Source of the DNA: Nymphaea colorata
Taxonomy: Eukaryota > Streptophyta > Magnoliopsida > Nymphaeales > Nymphaeaceae
NCBI RefSeq assembly: GCF_008831285.2
Contig: NC_045140.1
Coordinates: 1,343,528-1,407,527 of the forward strand
Length of the DNA stretch: 64,000 nucleotides
Reading direction: 5' to 3'
Below the pieces are notes generated by a model. That model was not told the DNA's origin. It searched no databases and worked only from the letters and a program-made list of their open reading frames with translations. The position numbers and the translations under genes are program-made. Positions 24,034 through 36,706 of this stretch are shown here, one piece after another. Position 1 is the first letter of the stretch. Each line of letters starts with the position of its first letter.

Positions 24034-27000
24034 GCGCTTGTGTATTGATATATATGCTGATGGTTGTATGGGAAAATGTATCTAGGCATTTATTTAAGTC
24101 GTAGCTTGTTTGCAGCCTCAAAGAGAGGTGTAGTAGCACCTTGTCTAACCCATAAGACTGTAACATTAATTAAATTTGCTGATGGAAGGATCTATTGTTG
24201 TAATTTGCCTATTGTCATCTTTGTATGTTTTAACTTGATTGTGACAAATGTGTCCATATCTATGAAGGGGGAAGCTTTTTAGAAGCATCAACGTGACTAT
24301 TACCAAACCGTGCAATGATTTGTTAGTGGTTTACAATGTTATTGTGGTTCTGCAAGACCAAAAACACAGAAGCATAAATCTCTGGAAATTGGCTGTTCTT
24401 TAGATGAATAAAACGTCTGAGATCGTGTCTGCGTATGCTTTGATTTGGTATGTTTCTGTGCGTACTTTTTTCACATAATACAGATGTAACGATCTAGACA
24501 TAGAGCTTGTAAACTTGTGAAACATCCAACTTTTGCTCTCTGATTTGCAATAGAGGTCCTTGCTAATTTCGGGACATGTTTATTCCCTATACTCAGTAAA
24601 TGCCTAAGCACTCTTTTAGAAAGCCGAATACATTAAATGACGATGCACAACACTCGAAACCAAGTCAGCAAAAATCAACCAGTGCATTAACTTGAGGTCA
24701 AGATCGGCTATTCTAGGGGAAATGGTCAAGTTACTTCACAAGAACTAAACTTCAAGGTGATATTGATATACAAAAAGGAGTTTTAGGTACTGCTACGGCA
24801 ACTGTTGCTGCACCATAAACCTTCACTAACACTCTTGTGGCGATTTTTTCTTTTTAACGATTAATTCTTAACATTTAAGCATCCGATTTTAATTCCTACT
24901 CTCTCACACACACAGAGCGACATGCACACACGAAAAGTCAATGCTGCCAGATGCCAGATAGCTGTAGGATGGCTAAAATATAAAGTTTCATAGCTAAAAG
25001 AAACTGTAAATCGTTGCTAAAACACCATAAATAGCCACCATGCTCCAAACCATTACTTATGCAAATGTGATTACTGCTTTTCAGCAACATTTTAAATTTT
25101 GGACATTCGATAACACCTAGTATTCCGCAAAATTAAATCGCCTTATTATGTATAGAAAATTCAAATCTACCGAATGCGGGATACTGTTAGATGACTAAAA
25201 ATAAAAGACGTATCGATAAAAAGAATCACTACAGGAGCATTAGCTACTGTTCATGATGCAACAACGGTTCATAGTGCTTTTAGTAACCGTGTATGTGTGT
25301 AATATCAACGATAAATTTTTAATTTTTAACCATTCAACAACATCCGACATTTGATAGGTTTGAATTCTTTATGTCAATAATGATAGTAAAAATAAAAGAA
25401 ATTATACATTGCTGCACCAACACCTGCACCAGAGCCATGTCAACCCAGGTGCAGGGGACTGGTTTGAAGAGTTGGTGTTGCTTAGATCAACTTATTTTCC
25501 ATCTCTCTACAAGGAGAAATTATGTGACAAACACTGACAAGGTTGTTAATTTCATGAGACAGCATAAAAATTTGAGACATTTTCAAATAAATGTTAACGT
25601 ACGTAGATGCTGCCATTATTCACATTTTGATTGCTTACAAAGAACGCCTGTCTGTCCACATGGCTCAGATACAACGTGGGTTTTTTTGTTACTTAATAGA
25701 TCATATATATATATATCCTATTATTATGGGCATCAAAATCTGATTGCAAAAATGTTTGCGTAGGGTTTTGTACTTTTTTCTACATTGGAATCCAAACCTG
25801 ATTTAGGTCTACCAAGCAATACCCCAGGAGCAGTTGGATATGGTAATAGATAATCTTGATAGTTGGAAGTGGCAGGTACAAATATTGATATAAATAATTG
25901 AATTTAAATGAGGTCGTTTAATGGGAGTTTGTCATTTTCTAGTTCGCATTGCCGATCAAACATTATTCAATACAGTCATGCTTCCTTGTTTGTTTCATAG
26001 TGAAATAAGATACATGGTTTATGTAAGGGCAAACATGCTGGTCTAGTTTTGAATTTGAAGGCATGGATGGTTCTAAGCTTTTTACAGTAGCTCAACATTA
26101 GTTGTATGTGCTTTATAATAATAAACTGGTTTGGAGAACATTACGTGTACAGCTTACCTAGGCAAAGCCATTAGAGAACCAAGCTGCTAAGTTCGTGTTG
26201 CTCAATTGGTTCTAGATTCCTGATTAAGAATTTTGGTGAGTCACCACAGAAATTTAATGCAATTGGTATAATATATATCATGATCGATGAATTTTCTTTT
26301 ATTCTGCAAACAACCCTTGATATCACCTGTCGGTTTTCTATTTTTGTGTGGTGGTTGTCTTTTTGACATTTCATTGACTTCCATGACATTTAATAGACAA
26401 TTACCTATACTCTTGTCTTCCTTTCATATGGAATTGTTTAAGGAAATTGATTTTGATAGAGTATAATTTTTTTGGTGTTATTTTTTTCCTCGTCTCCTAG
26501 AACTTGATTGCAAATTTTCTTCAGTTCTTACATTATATCCTAAGAATTCGTGTTTCAAGTTCTATTTTACTTTACAGTGCTTGTATTAAAATGATTAACA
26601 TTAATATTTTTTCCAGTGTTCATTTATAGGTTCATTAGCAACATTCCATGTTGGACATCCCATTTATCTGCTTTGGTAGTAGAACCAAGGGCAACAGAAT
26701 TTGCTTCTTTAGATGTATGAAGATTTGATTTTTGTTATGTTGAGATTGTTGCGGTTGGTCATGCTCGTTGCTTCGTATAAAAATGACAGCATTTGGTTAT
26801 TATCAATGTCTTTGTCGTGTTGTAACATTATTGGTAGCATGAGGTGACTTAGAACAATCTTGCGGAAAAAAAAAAATCATGCCAAAGTCTTGAAGCTTTT
26901 CTCTTATAACATGTGACATCTTACAAAACCTTCTTCAATCTTATGTTTACGAGTTCAATTTTTTGAGATTCTATGTTTCTCATATTTTTTTTTAATTTTG

Positions 27001-27812
27001 TTTTTATATTTATTTATTTTCTTAAATTCTGGGTTAGCCTCAAGACAGGTTCATTTCATATTGAATGAGTTCCAAAACTAGTGTTGAATCTTATGTCTAA
27101 TGAAGTCATTTTATTTCATGTGAACTGAATAATGATAATTGATGCAAAAGCTAAGCAACTCCGGCAAACACTGCTCGGGGTTGGTCCCCCTGTATTAATG
27201 GAGGAACCAAACAAAAAAGACAAGTTGATAAAAAATGCAGTCAAACAGCCGGAACTCGGGTCAGAGTTTATCGACTCCTTGAGCGAGTTGTGTGTACACT
27301 TGGGTGCACGCAACAAATATGCACCAAAGGGGGGTGGAGGGTATTTTTGAAAATTTTAATTGAGACAATGGGTAGTTTAGACTTTTTAACTTTTTTACAA
27401 TCTTTTTTTCCTTTTAAAAAGTTTCTTTCCTTTTTTTTTATTTTTTTATTTAAAAAAAAAATTTAATGAAGGCATTTTGATCATTGCACAGCAATGTGCA
27501 CAAGGTTTGTGCACATAAGCAGCTTCGCTCCTCGAAAACGTGACGTGTGCAGCAACAAATGGTTAAGTTTAGCAGCAGGCCAGCCTTTGTCTACGACCAG
27601 CCTCAGCCTGCATGCATGATGAAGGTAATGGCCCTCTTCCAGCAGTAGTCTTCTTAATGTCGGCAACCCACTTGCCATAGTTGCACCCTCCCTTCATCCT
27701 CATCTGCTACAGTTTAGTGAGGACATAATTCAACAATGTCTGCTGATTCATCTGCCACCAAAAATCAGCCCTGGTATTTTCCGTTCTGCATTTTCACTAG
27801 ACCTGCTGCACT
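24034..27812. other. 3' flank of the ABHD17-like gene and intergenic DNA
   Basis: The first few hundred bases presumably contain the 3' UTR. The remainder is AT-rich with no recognised gene. A 72-codon frame at 27132-27350 (MIIDAKAKQLRQTLLGVGPP) has normal composition but no recognised family or splice context and is left uncalled. CA- and TA-rich short runs occur near 24905 and 25706. Confidence 0.4.
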
Positions 27813-28016
27813 CCAAGGCGGAGACAGGATTTTTTCAAGAGGAAAGCCAAATTATAGTTTCAAAATTTCGACAAGGGCCAAAAAATAGTCTCTCAATATT
27901 TCCATCTCAATATTTCCATATAAAGAAGATTTTAAAACTTTATACGTCAATTTGAAATGGAATTTTTTTTAAGGGGGCCAGGTCCCTTGCCGGCCCCCTC
28001 CTTGGCTCCGCCCTGG
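27813..28016. mobile_element. MITE with 16-bp imperfect inverted ends
   Basis: The left end ccaaggcggagacagg and the complement of the right end, ccagggcggagccaag, agree at 13 of 16 positions. The 204-bp body is T/A-rich with a GC-rich right shoulder (ggccccctccttggctccgc). No target duplication is evident, so the superfamily is not assigned. Confidence 0.6.
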
Positions 28017-28762
28017 CTAAACCCATTCTTCCTGTTTTGTAGCACAACATTAGGTGAATGCAGACTTGATTGGAATAAGATAAGCAAAAATTGGAAACGA
28101 TGAAATAAATACCAAGTGGAAAACCTGTTTTGAATGATTTACAACCATATCTAAGAGACTGACCTCGAACAATGTCTTCTACTACACCCTTGGCAATTAA
28201 ATCCTGAATTTCATAGGAAATTAATGCTCTGACATCCTGAAGTTCTGAGAAAATGTTCATTGTACATTTTAATGTTTAACTGTACCTAATTTTCAGCTTC
28301 TTTGTTCTATTATACTTTTTCCATTTTGGCTTGTTTTAGTCCTAGGTAAGTTTTTATCTTTTATTTTTATTAATTTTAGTTAAGATATAAATTGCAATCG
28401 ATTATTAGCTTAGATAGGATTTTAGTTCTTATAATATGCACCCTTGATATACTTAGATTGAAATAGGTTAGCGCACACAATGTGACAAAAATACGAGAAC
28501 AATTTCTGTTACTAATTACGATGCCACTTCTGTTGTCTTGCTAGTCTCACAGTTTTGCAAAATAGTCTGTTTCTTTACCTTCAGTGTCAGTTTGTGGAGT
28601 TGCATGACTATCACAAAAAATGGGAGTTGAAGTAAAAAAAAAAAAAGGGAATAAAGTAAACTACAATAAAAAATGGTTTCATGCTGCCTACATATGAAGA
28701 TTGTCCGCATTATTCATAAAAAATTATCAATATACCTCTGAAGATTAACAAAAGGAAAGACA
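28017..28762. other. Intergenic, nothing recognised
   Basis: AT-rich DNA. No supported feature. Confidence 0.4.
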
Positions 28763-28920
28763 TGAGGCGAGTCGAGCTCATGTAACTCAAACTTGAACCA
28801 TTTATAAGTATTCAAGTTTTAACTCAAGCTTGAGCTCAACTCAGTTTCGTTTATTAAACAAGTCGAGCTCGAGTTGATCTTTCATGGGTGAGTTCGAGTT
28901 GGCTCGACTCGTCCATCCCT
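28763..28920. repeat. GAGCTCG-rich repeat fragment
   Basis: Repeated gagtcgagctcg, aacttgaacc and gttcgagttggctcgactcg strings related to the fuller copy at 10243-10640. Clear ends are missing. Confidence 0.6.
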
Positions 28921-30930
28921 GCTAACAGTAACAACGGAGTACTCTTGGAATCAAACCAGCTAGGAATGGCCGTTTAGCATGCCCCCAGGCCCGCCACCTA
29001 AGAATTTGCCCCCTCGGGTTGATGCTCTCATGTCTCTTTCATTAGGTGGGAAAAAAGGAGCAGCAGTGAGACAAGCATGAGCCATGCAGGTGACTTTAGT
29101 TGCATTACCAAAAGGAAAATGTCACTTTCTATTAACCTTTAACACACTTTAATGCTTTGGGCAACAAGATGATAAGGATTGACCAAGGCCCCCGCCATCC
29201 ACTTGCATCCTTCAATCTCAAGATATTTTTACTGTTCACGCTTATCTTTTTTTGGGGCAGATTTTCCTGAAGTTGACGTCCATGTAATCTTATAGCACAG
29301 TGGCATCTTTTGCTCCCTATCCTCATTTAAAAGCCTATAAGAGTAAGTTAGAAAGCCTAAGAGTAAGTTACACATCTTTGTACCGTGGGAGGATAGGGAA
29401 AAGCGTCTAGGCATTGGCTCTTAGCATAAGAGCCGGTAAAATAAGATGAAATACTTCTCCTGCTCACCCGAAAGTTAAACATCTTTCTTTTGGATATCAG
29501 TTTTCTTTTGGGTATCAGTGTATCCATGTTCTTGAGGGCATAAAACTGCAACAGCCTCAGTAGTTTATGCTGTAGGAACATTCATTAAACCAGGGTATAG
29601 AAGAGTTCTGTATTTAGTAAATGATGGTGGTTTGGCTTGGAACTCCCCTCTCGATAACTACTTGTCTAAGACCCTAATTTTTCAGATGGCTTGCTTTAGG
29701 AACGGAGGTTTAATTCTCTACATGTTGTACCGTCTAACGCAAAAAATGGTTGAACTAAAACTACATGACCAGGTTGGGGAATTTGCAAAGCTGATAGGAG
29801 GAATCAGTACTAGTAAACATGGTAGTTGCTATTTGTTCCTGAAATAAGGGGGGAACTCACACTTACTAATAATTTTTTAAGCTTCTCTTAAAACTGTGAA
29901 TCATTTTACGTACCTCATGAATAACGTACTGTAGAGAGCTTTTCTGTCTAGTAGAAGAGATAAATTCGAAGAGAAGAACCAAACCAGTCGCTTTACAAGA
30001 TACAGAAGCTAGAGCAGACATGCTAGCTGGATTGGTTGGACATTCAGAAAACATTGGCTAGAGCGTCTTTTTCTATGAACTATTTTCAAGCTTAAGCTTT
30101 CTAAGTTAATAAAGGGAGTTTGAAATTCAGAAAGGTAGCATCATAGCAATGAATTAGTGATAGCAACGTCTTAAGTCTCAACAATCACCAACATCTAGAG
30201 TGAATCTTAGATGGATGTCAATAGACATCACAGCAAGCGACAGGGCCCTGCTCTTGTCCAGATCTAAAATGAACTGACAAGGAAGAAAAATCTGTTCCAT
30301 ATTTTCTCAAAATCATGATGGTAAAATGGAGCAGGTGAGCATGATTAGCATCATAATTCGAGGACAGGCTTCCTACTGGATCAGAAACTGGCCACAGTCT
30401 AGCTGTATCCTGCAAATTGAAGGCAGTTGAGTACTGCCCTTTTGCTTGAGAACCATTGTACTGGCAGGAGACACGCCATGGAAACTTCCTCCACTAGAAA
30501 CTACATGGACCCACATGTTGAAGACTCTGAACAAGAAAGACCAAAAGATGCAGACACCAAATGTCCTGTTAGTTACAGTACTTCTTTGGAAGAAGTGGAT
30601 ATCTAATCCTGTTGTATGATATCCATATTTCAGTCATGGGATTCATCATGTAACTCAACAAAAGTCAAGCCAAGTTGGGTCCCATGGACAACTGCAGTTG
30701 AATGAGAAAGAAAGTACACCAAAGTCTACTAGTATGGCCCTAAACTGGTCTCCCATTATGCATATAATGATGCCAAGTAGCTCATTCTTTGGTGTCTTAA
30801 AGATCAGTCTCAAATCAAGCACAAGCAAAACTATGGTCTCAAATTGTACTTACTTACTGTTGAAATTCCAGAGTTTATCGGATCCTTACCATCTTGGCTC
30901 AGTTCAGTTCATGTCAACTTAGGGACGTAA
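28921..30930. other. Intergenic, nothing recognised
   Basis: Short ORFs of 60-74 codons on both strands (29132-30415) show no domain, splice pattern or codon periodicity that I can defend. Confidence 0.4.
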
Positions 30931-31111
30931 GAGGCCTGTTTGGCAGCAGCAAGTCATTGTTATTGTCTCATGAACCTGTCACAAAAAATATGACATATTT
31001 ATTAAAGATTAGAACAAATATTTCATGAATCTACTGCAAATATTTCATGAATTTGACCTATTTTTGGGCCACATTCATGAGAACCATGTGTTACTGTCAC
31101 CAAACGACCCC
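30931..31111. mobile_element. Tourist-like (PIF/Harbinger) MITE
   Basis: A 181-bp element flanked by TAA on both sides (30928-30930 and 31112-31114). It begins gaggcctgtttggcagcag and ends ctgtcaccaaacgacccc. The ends are imperfect inverted repeats of the gg..gtttgg type typical of Tourist elements. The interior repeats atttcatgaat.. motifs. Similar tttcatgaat strings recur near 33213-33300, 34130 and 47030-47150, suggesting decayed relatives. Confidence 0.6.
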
Positions 31112-32029
31112 TAATTAATTTAGATTTGGACTAATTTAAATTCATCAGGAATCAGATTCCAACCTAAATGGCTACCCAAGGAAACCAAAACGATCAAAAC
31201 TGTCTAAATCCTAGATGGCAATTACACGCACTTTTGAAGCTTAATCATATCTTGAAACTAAAATATGGTTCTATATGCTGAGCTAGCTACAACATGTTCT
31301 GATAGTGCATGGGAACGATCCGGTCATAAAGAGTTTGCTTTCTGGCTTGCTTGGTTCATCCAAAATCATTTAAACAAGCTCAGATTGAATCCATCTGTCA
31401 TATATACATGTTAAGCAAGAGCATCTCATGAATCACCGGATTTGGTGCGCTTAAATGCACAGGCTGGTGGTAAATGGACTTGTAAAACGAAAAAAAAAAA
31501 ACTCGTTTGGTTTTTACTGATCAGGCTTGCTCTCCGCATCCAACTCTATGAACTCGATCTCGCTTAGCAAGATAAGTTATAAAATGAGCTGAAAATGCCC
31601 AAAAAACCCGGTAGCTTTCCTCAACATTGTGAAAAGAAAGTGAAGAATGAACATTTTTTCTGTGTTATATACATGTTTTGCATGCGATATACCATGTCAA
31701 GCCTCTGCATTTTTTAGACAAGATTCCTCTATCATGGAACTCTGGGCCATACTTTCTATTCTCGAAGACTTCAAACTACCTTTCTCCCAACACATAAACG
31801 ACGCTTAAACAAAGAACCCTTTTATGATTCCGATGGGTTCGTTCATGGGTTCACTAACATGCTTTTTTTTTTTTCTCTCCACAAATCACTTAGGGTTTGT
31901 TAAACAATTTTCCGTTTTTGTCTTTGTACTCATTTATCTTGATCTATGAGAGAGGGTCAGAAATTTATTATCATGTACAGATAAGGAACGGGCGTGATTT
32001 TTTTTTTTATATTGGGAAGGCATTAAGTT
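31112..32029. other. Intergenic, nothing recognised
   Basis: AT-rich DNA with poly(A) and poly(T) runs near 31488 and 31865. No supported feature. Confidence 0.4.
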
Positions 32030-32345
32030 CTTGATGGGACTGTCGATGGATTGGATTTTGTCCGACCAAACCTTTTCAAAAATCAGGTATGATAAAAGAT
32101 GTAACATACAATTTAGAAATCTGATCGGGTTTGGATTTAACAATGACATCCGATCAAATTCTGATTTAGATTTAAAAGTAGAGGATTCAGATTTTGATTC
32201 ATCTTTAAATAAATATCCTACACCTAATGTCTATACATTTCGAAAGTTGGTTCTCAACATATCATAATGCAGTTCAGATCCAGTTGTGAATTTACAAGTT
32301 CAATTTGGATCTGGATGTGAATTTAGTGAATCTAAATTGCTTATT
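32030..32345. repeat. R1 element, partial copy
   Basis: Contains the R1 landmarks in order: gtcgatggattggat, tgacatccgatcaaattctg, aaataaatatcctacacctaatg, and later ggatctggatgtgaattt. The right-hand terminus is missing. About three quarters of the 400-bp consensus is present. Confidence 0.55.
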
Positions 32346-32508
32346 TGATAATGGCCAGCATGTAGCAGGAGGCAAACATGAAGGGTGTCAAGACCAAGCC
32401 CTAACTTGGTTATTTTGCTTGAAGGCATTAGGGTTCATCCTCTTTGAGCAACCTGTTTATTCTCATAACTTTATGAGACCTATTTTATATATTTTCTTTT
32501 TCAAGCTT

Positions 32509-32690
32509 AAGCGAGTTTAACTGAGCCGAGCCTACTTAACTCGAGATCAACTCGTTTATGTTGTCGATCTCATTTCTTAACTGGAACTCAACTCATTTAA
32601 TAAACGAGTCGAGTTCGATAAGAGTTTATCGAGTGAGTTCGAGTCGAGCTCGAGTTAGCTCGACTCGTTAAAATCCCTAATCTAGGCCTA
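32509..32690. repeat. GAGCTCG-rich repeat fragment
   Basis: Strings such as taaacgagtcgagttcg and gagtcgagctcgagttagct related to 10243-10640. Confidence 0.6.
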
Positions 32691-34349
32691 CCCTTGGCAT
32701 TGAAGAGTCTAAAGATCATGCTATATGTTCAATTGTCCACTATGTTTGGATGTATTAAAAGCAAAATTTAGTTAATTAATTGATGTGATGCACCTAGGCC
32801 GCTTGCACAAGTTGGAGAGCTAGAAACATATTTAGATAAGGGTGAGCACAAATTAACATATAATATAACACAAAAGGTTGTGAATAAGTTAAGTACTTGA
32901 CTTAGCTACGTGCTAAAGGAATAAAAAAACAAATTTATCTGAAAGTGCTTTTCTACAGCCACAATGTTGATCAAAAGTGGAAGCAGGAGTAGAACAGGAT
33001 GTTCATCACACTGTGTCCTAGGACATGTCCTTTAAATTTTTTCAGTTTTGGTGTTTTCCCTAATTCATCCGTGAATGGCAGGCAATTGGCCGATCCACGC
33101 CTTATCGTGATTAATAAAGAATCGATTATCTTAACCATGCTTAGCAGTTCATCATAGTCATGGAAAATTAATTTCATATCATTTTCGGTCCATTTGGTAA
33201 ACATAATGATATATAATTGTTTCATGAATATGACTCAAAATTTAAGACGGATTCATCAAACACCTTAAAAATTGTGTTGTATGAATCATAGAACAGTGAC
33301 AAACTGTCCCATTTAACAAAACCCGCCCAAAAGTATTTATGTCATTCCTTTCCTTGTTATTTTGATCATTTCTTCCAGGAACGAATTTAATTGAAACTTT
33401 TGTAATCTCAAAGGGTAATTTGGAATGTGCAAGCATGATCAGCGACAATATTCTGTTAACATTTTGTGACTGTAACGTATTGGATTTGAATTGAATAGTC
33501 GATGTGCTGGGGTGATCCATATCCGATCCGTTCACATCTTTCTTGCTTTTTAAATTTGAAATCTCCAAACTCAGGCCCGGCCTTATCCAGAAATTGTAAT
33601 TCCAAAAGGCTTGCCGGCATACATCACCGACTCATACCGCACCACCGAGTGGGTGCTCTTTTCGTGCAAAGATCCAAACACTGCTTTTGGTGTAGGACCC
33701 GATCCTGAAATTGTCTCTTCCTTTTCTAATTGCACAGTACATTATTGCGGGACCTCGGTTCACTCGTTTTTGGTCCCACGTATCTATTATTCGTATTTGA
33801 AATGGAAGAGGAGAACATGGCGAAGTGTCTATGAAATTGAGGAGTCGTTTGAAAGCAATGACACTCTAATGAATCTCATCTGCTTGAAATATTAAAGCAA
33901 ATTCGTGAAGCATTAGTTTTAATATGTGAAGCAGATTTATTAAACAACTACTACTCATTGAGTGTTCTTGTTACTAAACAACCTTGTTTTGCAACTTTGT
34001 TGCTGCCCCATGAGTCTATTCCAGAAAACAATGTAAATTCATAAAACAGTTTTAGGTTAGATGAACGAGACAATAACATAATGTTTCTGTTCTCAAACCG
34101 CCCTTGACAATACGAACAACATGTAACAAGTGTTTCATGAATCTGCTTAAATCTTTGTTCGTACTTGCAAACTGCTCTCATTACGAAATAAGTCATAAAA
34201 GCCCATGGCAAATGAAACAATATGTAACTCTTCGTTGAATATAATTCGTAAAATACCTTACAAAGTGTCTTATGAATCTAACCCAATTTGTAGGTTAGAG
34301 TCATGGAACAGTTACAAACGGTTTCATTTGAGTTGCTCATCCAACTAGA
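32691..34349. other. Intergenic, with one coding-like stretch
   Basis: Mostly AT-rich. The only part that attracts attention is the open stretch at 33560-33895. No RNA gene was recognised. Confidence 0.4.
33560..33895 (+). pseudogene. Possible captured exon, family not recognised
   Basis: An open frame preceded by an acceptor-like caaactcag (ending 33574) reads ARPYPEIVIPKGLPAYITDS, then YRTTEWVLFSCKDPNTAFG and VGPDPEIV, with a protein-like mix of residues and a local rise in GC. Downstream the frame continues to a TAA at 33895 but becomes less protein-like after about 33720. No start codon or companion exon was found. It could be a gene fragment carried by a transposon, or chance. Confidence 0.25.
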
Positions 34350-35085
34350 AGTGAGATTTATTTAGAGAAATTTAACTGTTATTTGACGAGAAATTATTTC
34401 TTAGGTTACGTTTTTGTTAATTCTTATTTAGCCTTCCTGTCCATTGCATGAAGGCTGCATTGGACCTACGTGAATTGTTTATCAGAGGGTGGCTTTCAAC
34501 TGGTAATTAAAACAACCAATTCTCACAGCGTCGGCAAACATGACCCACAATAGACCCAAATCTGATCATTTAAAGAATCATGTTTTCAGGATGGAAAGCA
34601 ACAATCAAGGCGATGTCTCTAAATAGTGACACATTGTCTTGTGTATCTATATTGGTAGATCGAGTGAAAGGAGCTTTTACCTACTTTATGTTTTTTTGTC
34701 TTAAACATGCCATGCACAAAGGATTTGCCCTTTGTGCCAATATTTATAGTTCACATGGTTCAATATGCCACCCTTATCACGTTTATAAATGCATGAATCT
34801 GGGGGTCAAGCCAGAAATTTTTCATGAGGCGGACCGAATTAAAGTTTCCAAATTTTGTCTAGAATTGAAATATCATTTTTCAAATTTTTTATATAAAACA
34901 AGTGATTTTTTTTTTAAATTTTGAGGTGGGGTCAGAGTCCAAGTGGGCCCTACTTGGCTATGTCCCTGCATGAATCCAAAGTTACATGGTCAGCAGTTGC
35001 ATTACATGTTGGAAACACCCAAAACATGAATAATTGCAAACAACTATATAGAACTTGGTGCTGTTAGATCCAAATTGTCAACTGC
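34350..35085. repeat. Duplicated block D, copy 1
   Basis: Shares order and wording with 52190-53230: gagaaattatttcttaggtt, cattgcatgaaggctgcatt, attggacctacgtgaattgt, gcaaacatgacccaca, tatagttcacatggtt and gcaaacaactatata. Copy 2 contains an 85-bp minisatellite that copy 1 lacks; copy 1 contains a MITE that copy 2 lacks. I estimate about three quarters identity in the aligned parts; this was not computed. Confidence 0.65.
34800..34968. mobile_element. Small TIR element with perfect 8/9-bp target duplication
   Basis: A 169-bp insertion flanked by identical gcatgaatc at 34791-34799 and 34969-34977. The left end tgggggtcaagcca and the complement of the right end, agggacatagccaa, are imperfect inverted repeats. 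A 9-bp duplication suggests a MULE, while an 8-bp reading (gcatgaat) suggests hAT. The matching place in duplicated copy 2 (about 53145-53170) lacks it. Confidence 0.7.
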
Positions 35086-36300
35086 CTTCCAGCAAGGTGG
35101 GTGGCTCCGTGGGGCAGGTGTGGGCGCCTGCCCACGCCAGCCCAAGATAGCCCAAAATATTTTTCAAGTCGTAGTGTAGCCTTCTTCCTCCCTCTCACTC
35201 TCTTCACTACTTGTTAGAAATTCAGAAGAATTGAGATCTTAAATTCATAGTGTTATCATAAAGATGTCATGCATGCCGGAGAAGTTACTGAAGGTTCTCC
35301 TTACCTAAGTCGATTTCCATGAGGAAAAAGAGACAGACCACCATAACTCTGGCTTTTTACATGATTGCAAAGAAGAAATTATCCATGATAAATTTAACGG
35401 AGTGGTGGTACATGAAAAACATTTGTTTCATGCCTCATTTAATAAATCATGAGTTTAAATTAAAAAAGAAAAAGGTGAGAGAAGAAGGCCACGGTCGGAG
35501 ACGGCTAACAATTTTCTTAAATATTGTAAAATTTTTAAATGGTCTCGCACATCTTCACCCTGTGGCCTATTAGAAGCGTGCATGCCATCTATAATTTATT
35601 TGTCTTAACCACATTGGAAAATTATCAAGAATTGTCTTGAATATTTTAAAATTTTTAATTGTCTCGCACATCTTTACCATGTGGCCTACTTAGAAGAAAT
35701 GCATGACATCTTTTGTCTTACCCACATTGGAAAATTATCTTTTCATGTACGAAATTTTTGTGAGATTCGATTCCTTGTCGTAGATGATGTCTTACTATCA
35801 GGGCTGGTACCAAACCAGTCTCTAGACTTTGCTTATTCTGGCTAGGCTTGCAGAAGTGAGCCACGAGACCTGCAGGAGATTATTCGTAAAACATTTAACA
35901 CCGATTTTTTAAATTTGCATTTTCAATTAATTAAAATCACTTTTCTAATATTCAATAGTATTAATGTGAAAATAAATTTGTAAATCAGGTTATACAAGCC
36001 AAATAAAAGGCCAACACTTTGTGGTCATGCTTAGCTCAATTTAAGCTTTTTTGGCCCTGTCCGGACCATGTCTTTTTTTCTTTTTTTTTTCTTCCTTTCA
36101 ATAAGATATTTTAAGTTAGAAGATGTGTCAGTCTCTTAAAAATTCTTTATTTTTAAGTAAAAATCTTAAATGCTTATCCTTATATATATGTATATAAGTC
36201 GCCCACCACTTTGAGTATTTTAAATAAGTGCCCCACCAGCCAATTTTTCTGGCTCCACCACTGATGGGTGGTCCTTAAATAGCTTCTAAGGTCTAGAAAT
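35086..36300. other. Intergenic, nothing firmly recognised
   Basis: Contains a short direct repetition: the strings aattttcttaaatattgtaaaatttttaa, near 35509, and attgtcttgaatattttaaa, near 35631, are each followed by tgtctcgcacatctt-like sequence, about 122 bp apart. No gene was seen. Confidence 0.4.
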
Positions 36301-36706
36301 AGAGATGCCAGTATATCCGATATAGATTGGAAATCCGACTAACCGTTCCAAACAAGTCAAATAAGAAAAAAAAAATTAATATCTCATTACAAAACTGGAT
36401 TGGGTTTCAGATAAAAGAAGTGACGTCCGATCAGATTCTGATTCTGAAATATATAAATATCCAATTGTACTTAGTTTTAAATAAGTATTCTATCTCTAAC
36501 GTTCTTACATTTTGAAAATCAGCTCGATTTGGTTCAAAATTCAGATTTGGATTGGGATATGAATGAAAAATTGGATTCGTATTGTGAACTCGGACCTCGG
36601 ATTGAGATATTTTTTTGTTGATATTTGAATTTGAATATGTGAATATATGAAAAAATCGATATGGTTAAGAAGATATGTGATTTAAATCCGATCTATTGGC
36701 ATCTCT
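36301..36706. mobile_element. R1 foldback element, best-preserved copy
   Basis: A 406-bp copy with perfect 10-bp terminal inverted repeats (agagatgcca at 36301, tggcatctct ending 36706), extended imperfectly by gtatatccg and cgatctat. Internal landmarks tgacgtccgatcagattctg and tttgaatatgtgaatatatg are shared with the other copies. It has no coding capacity. No target duplication is evident, so the superfamily is unassigned. Confidence 0.75.
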
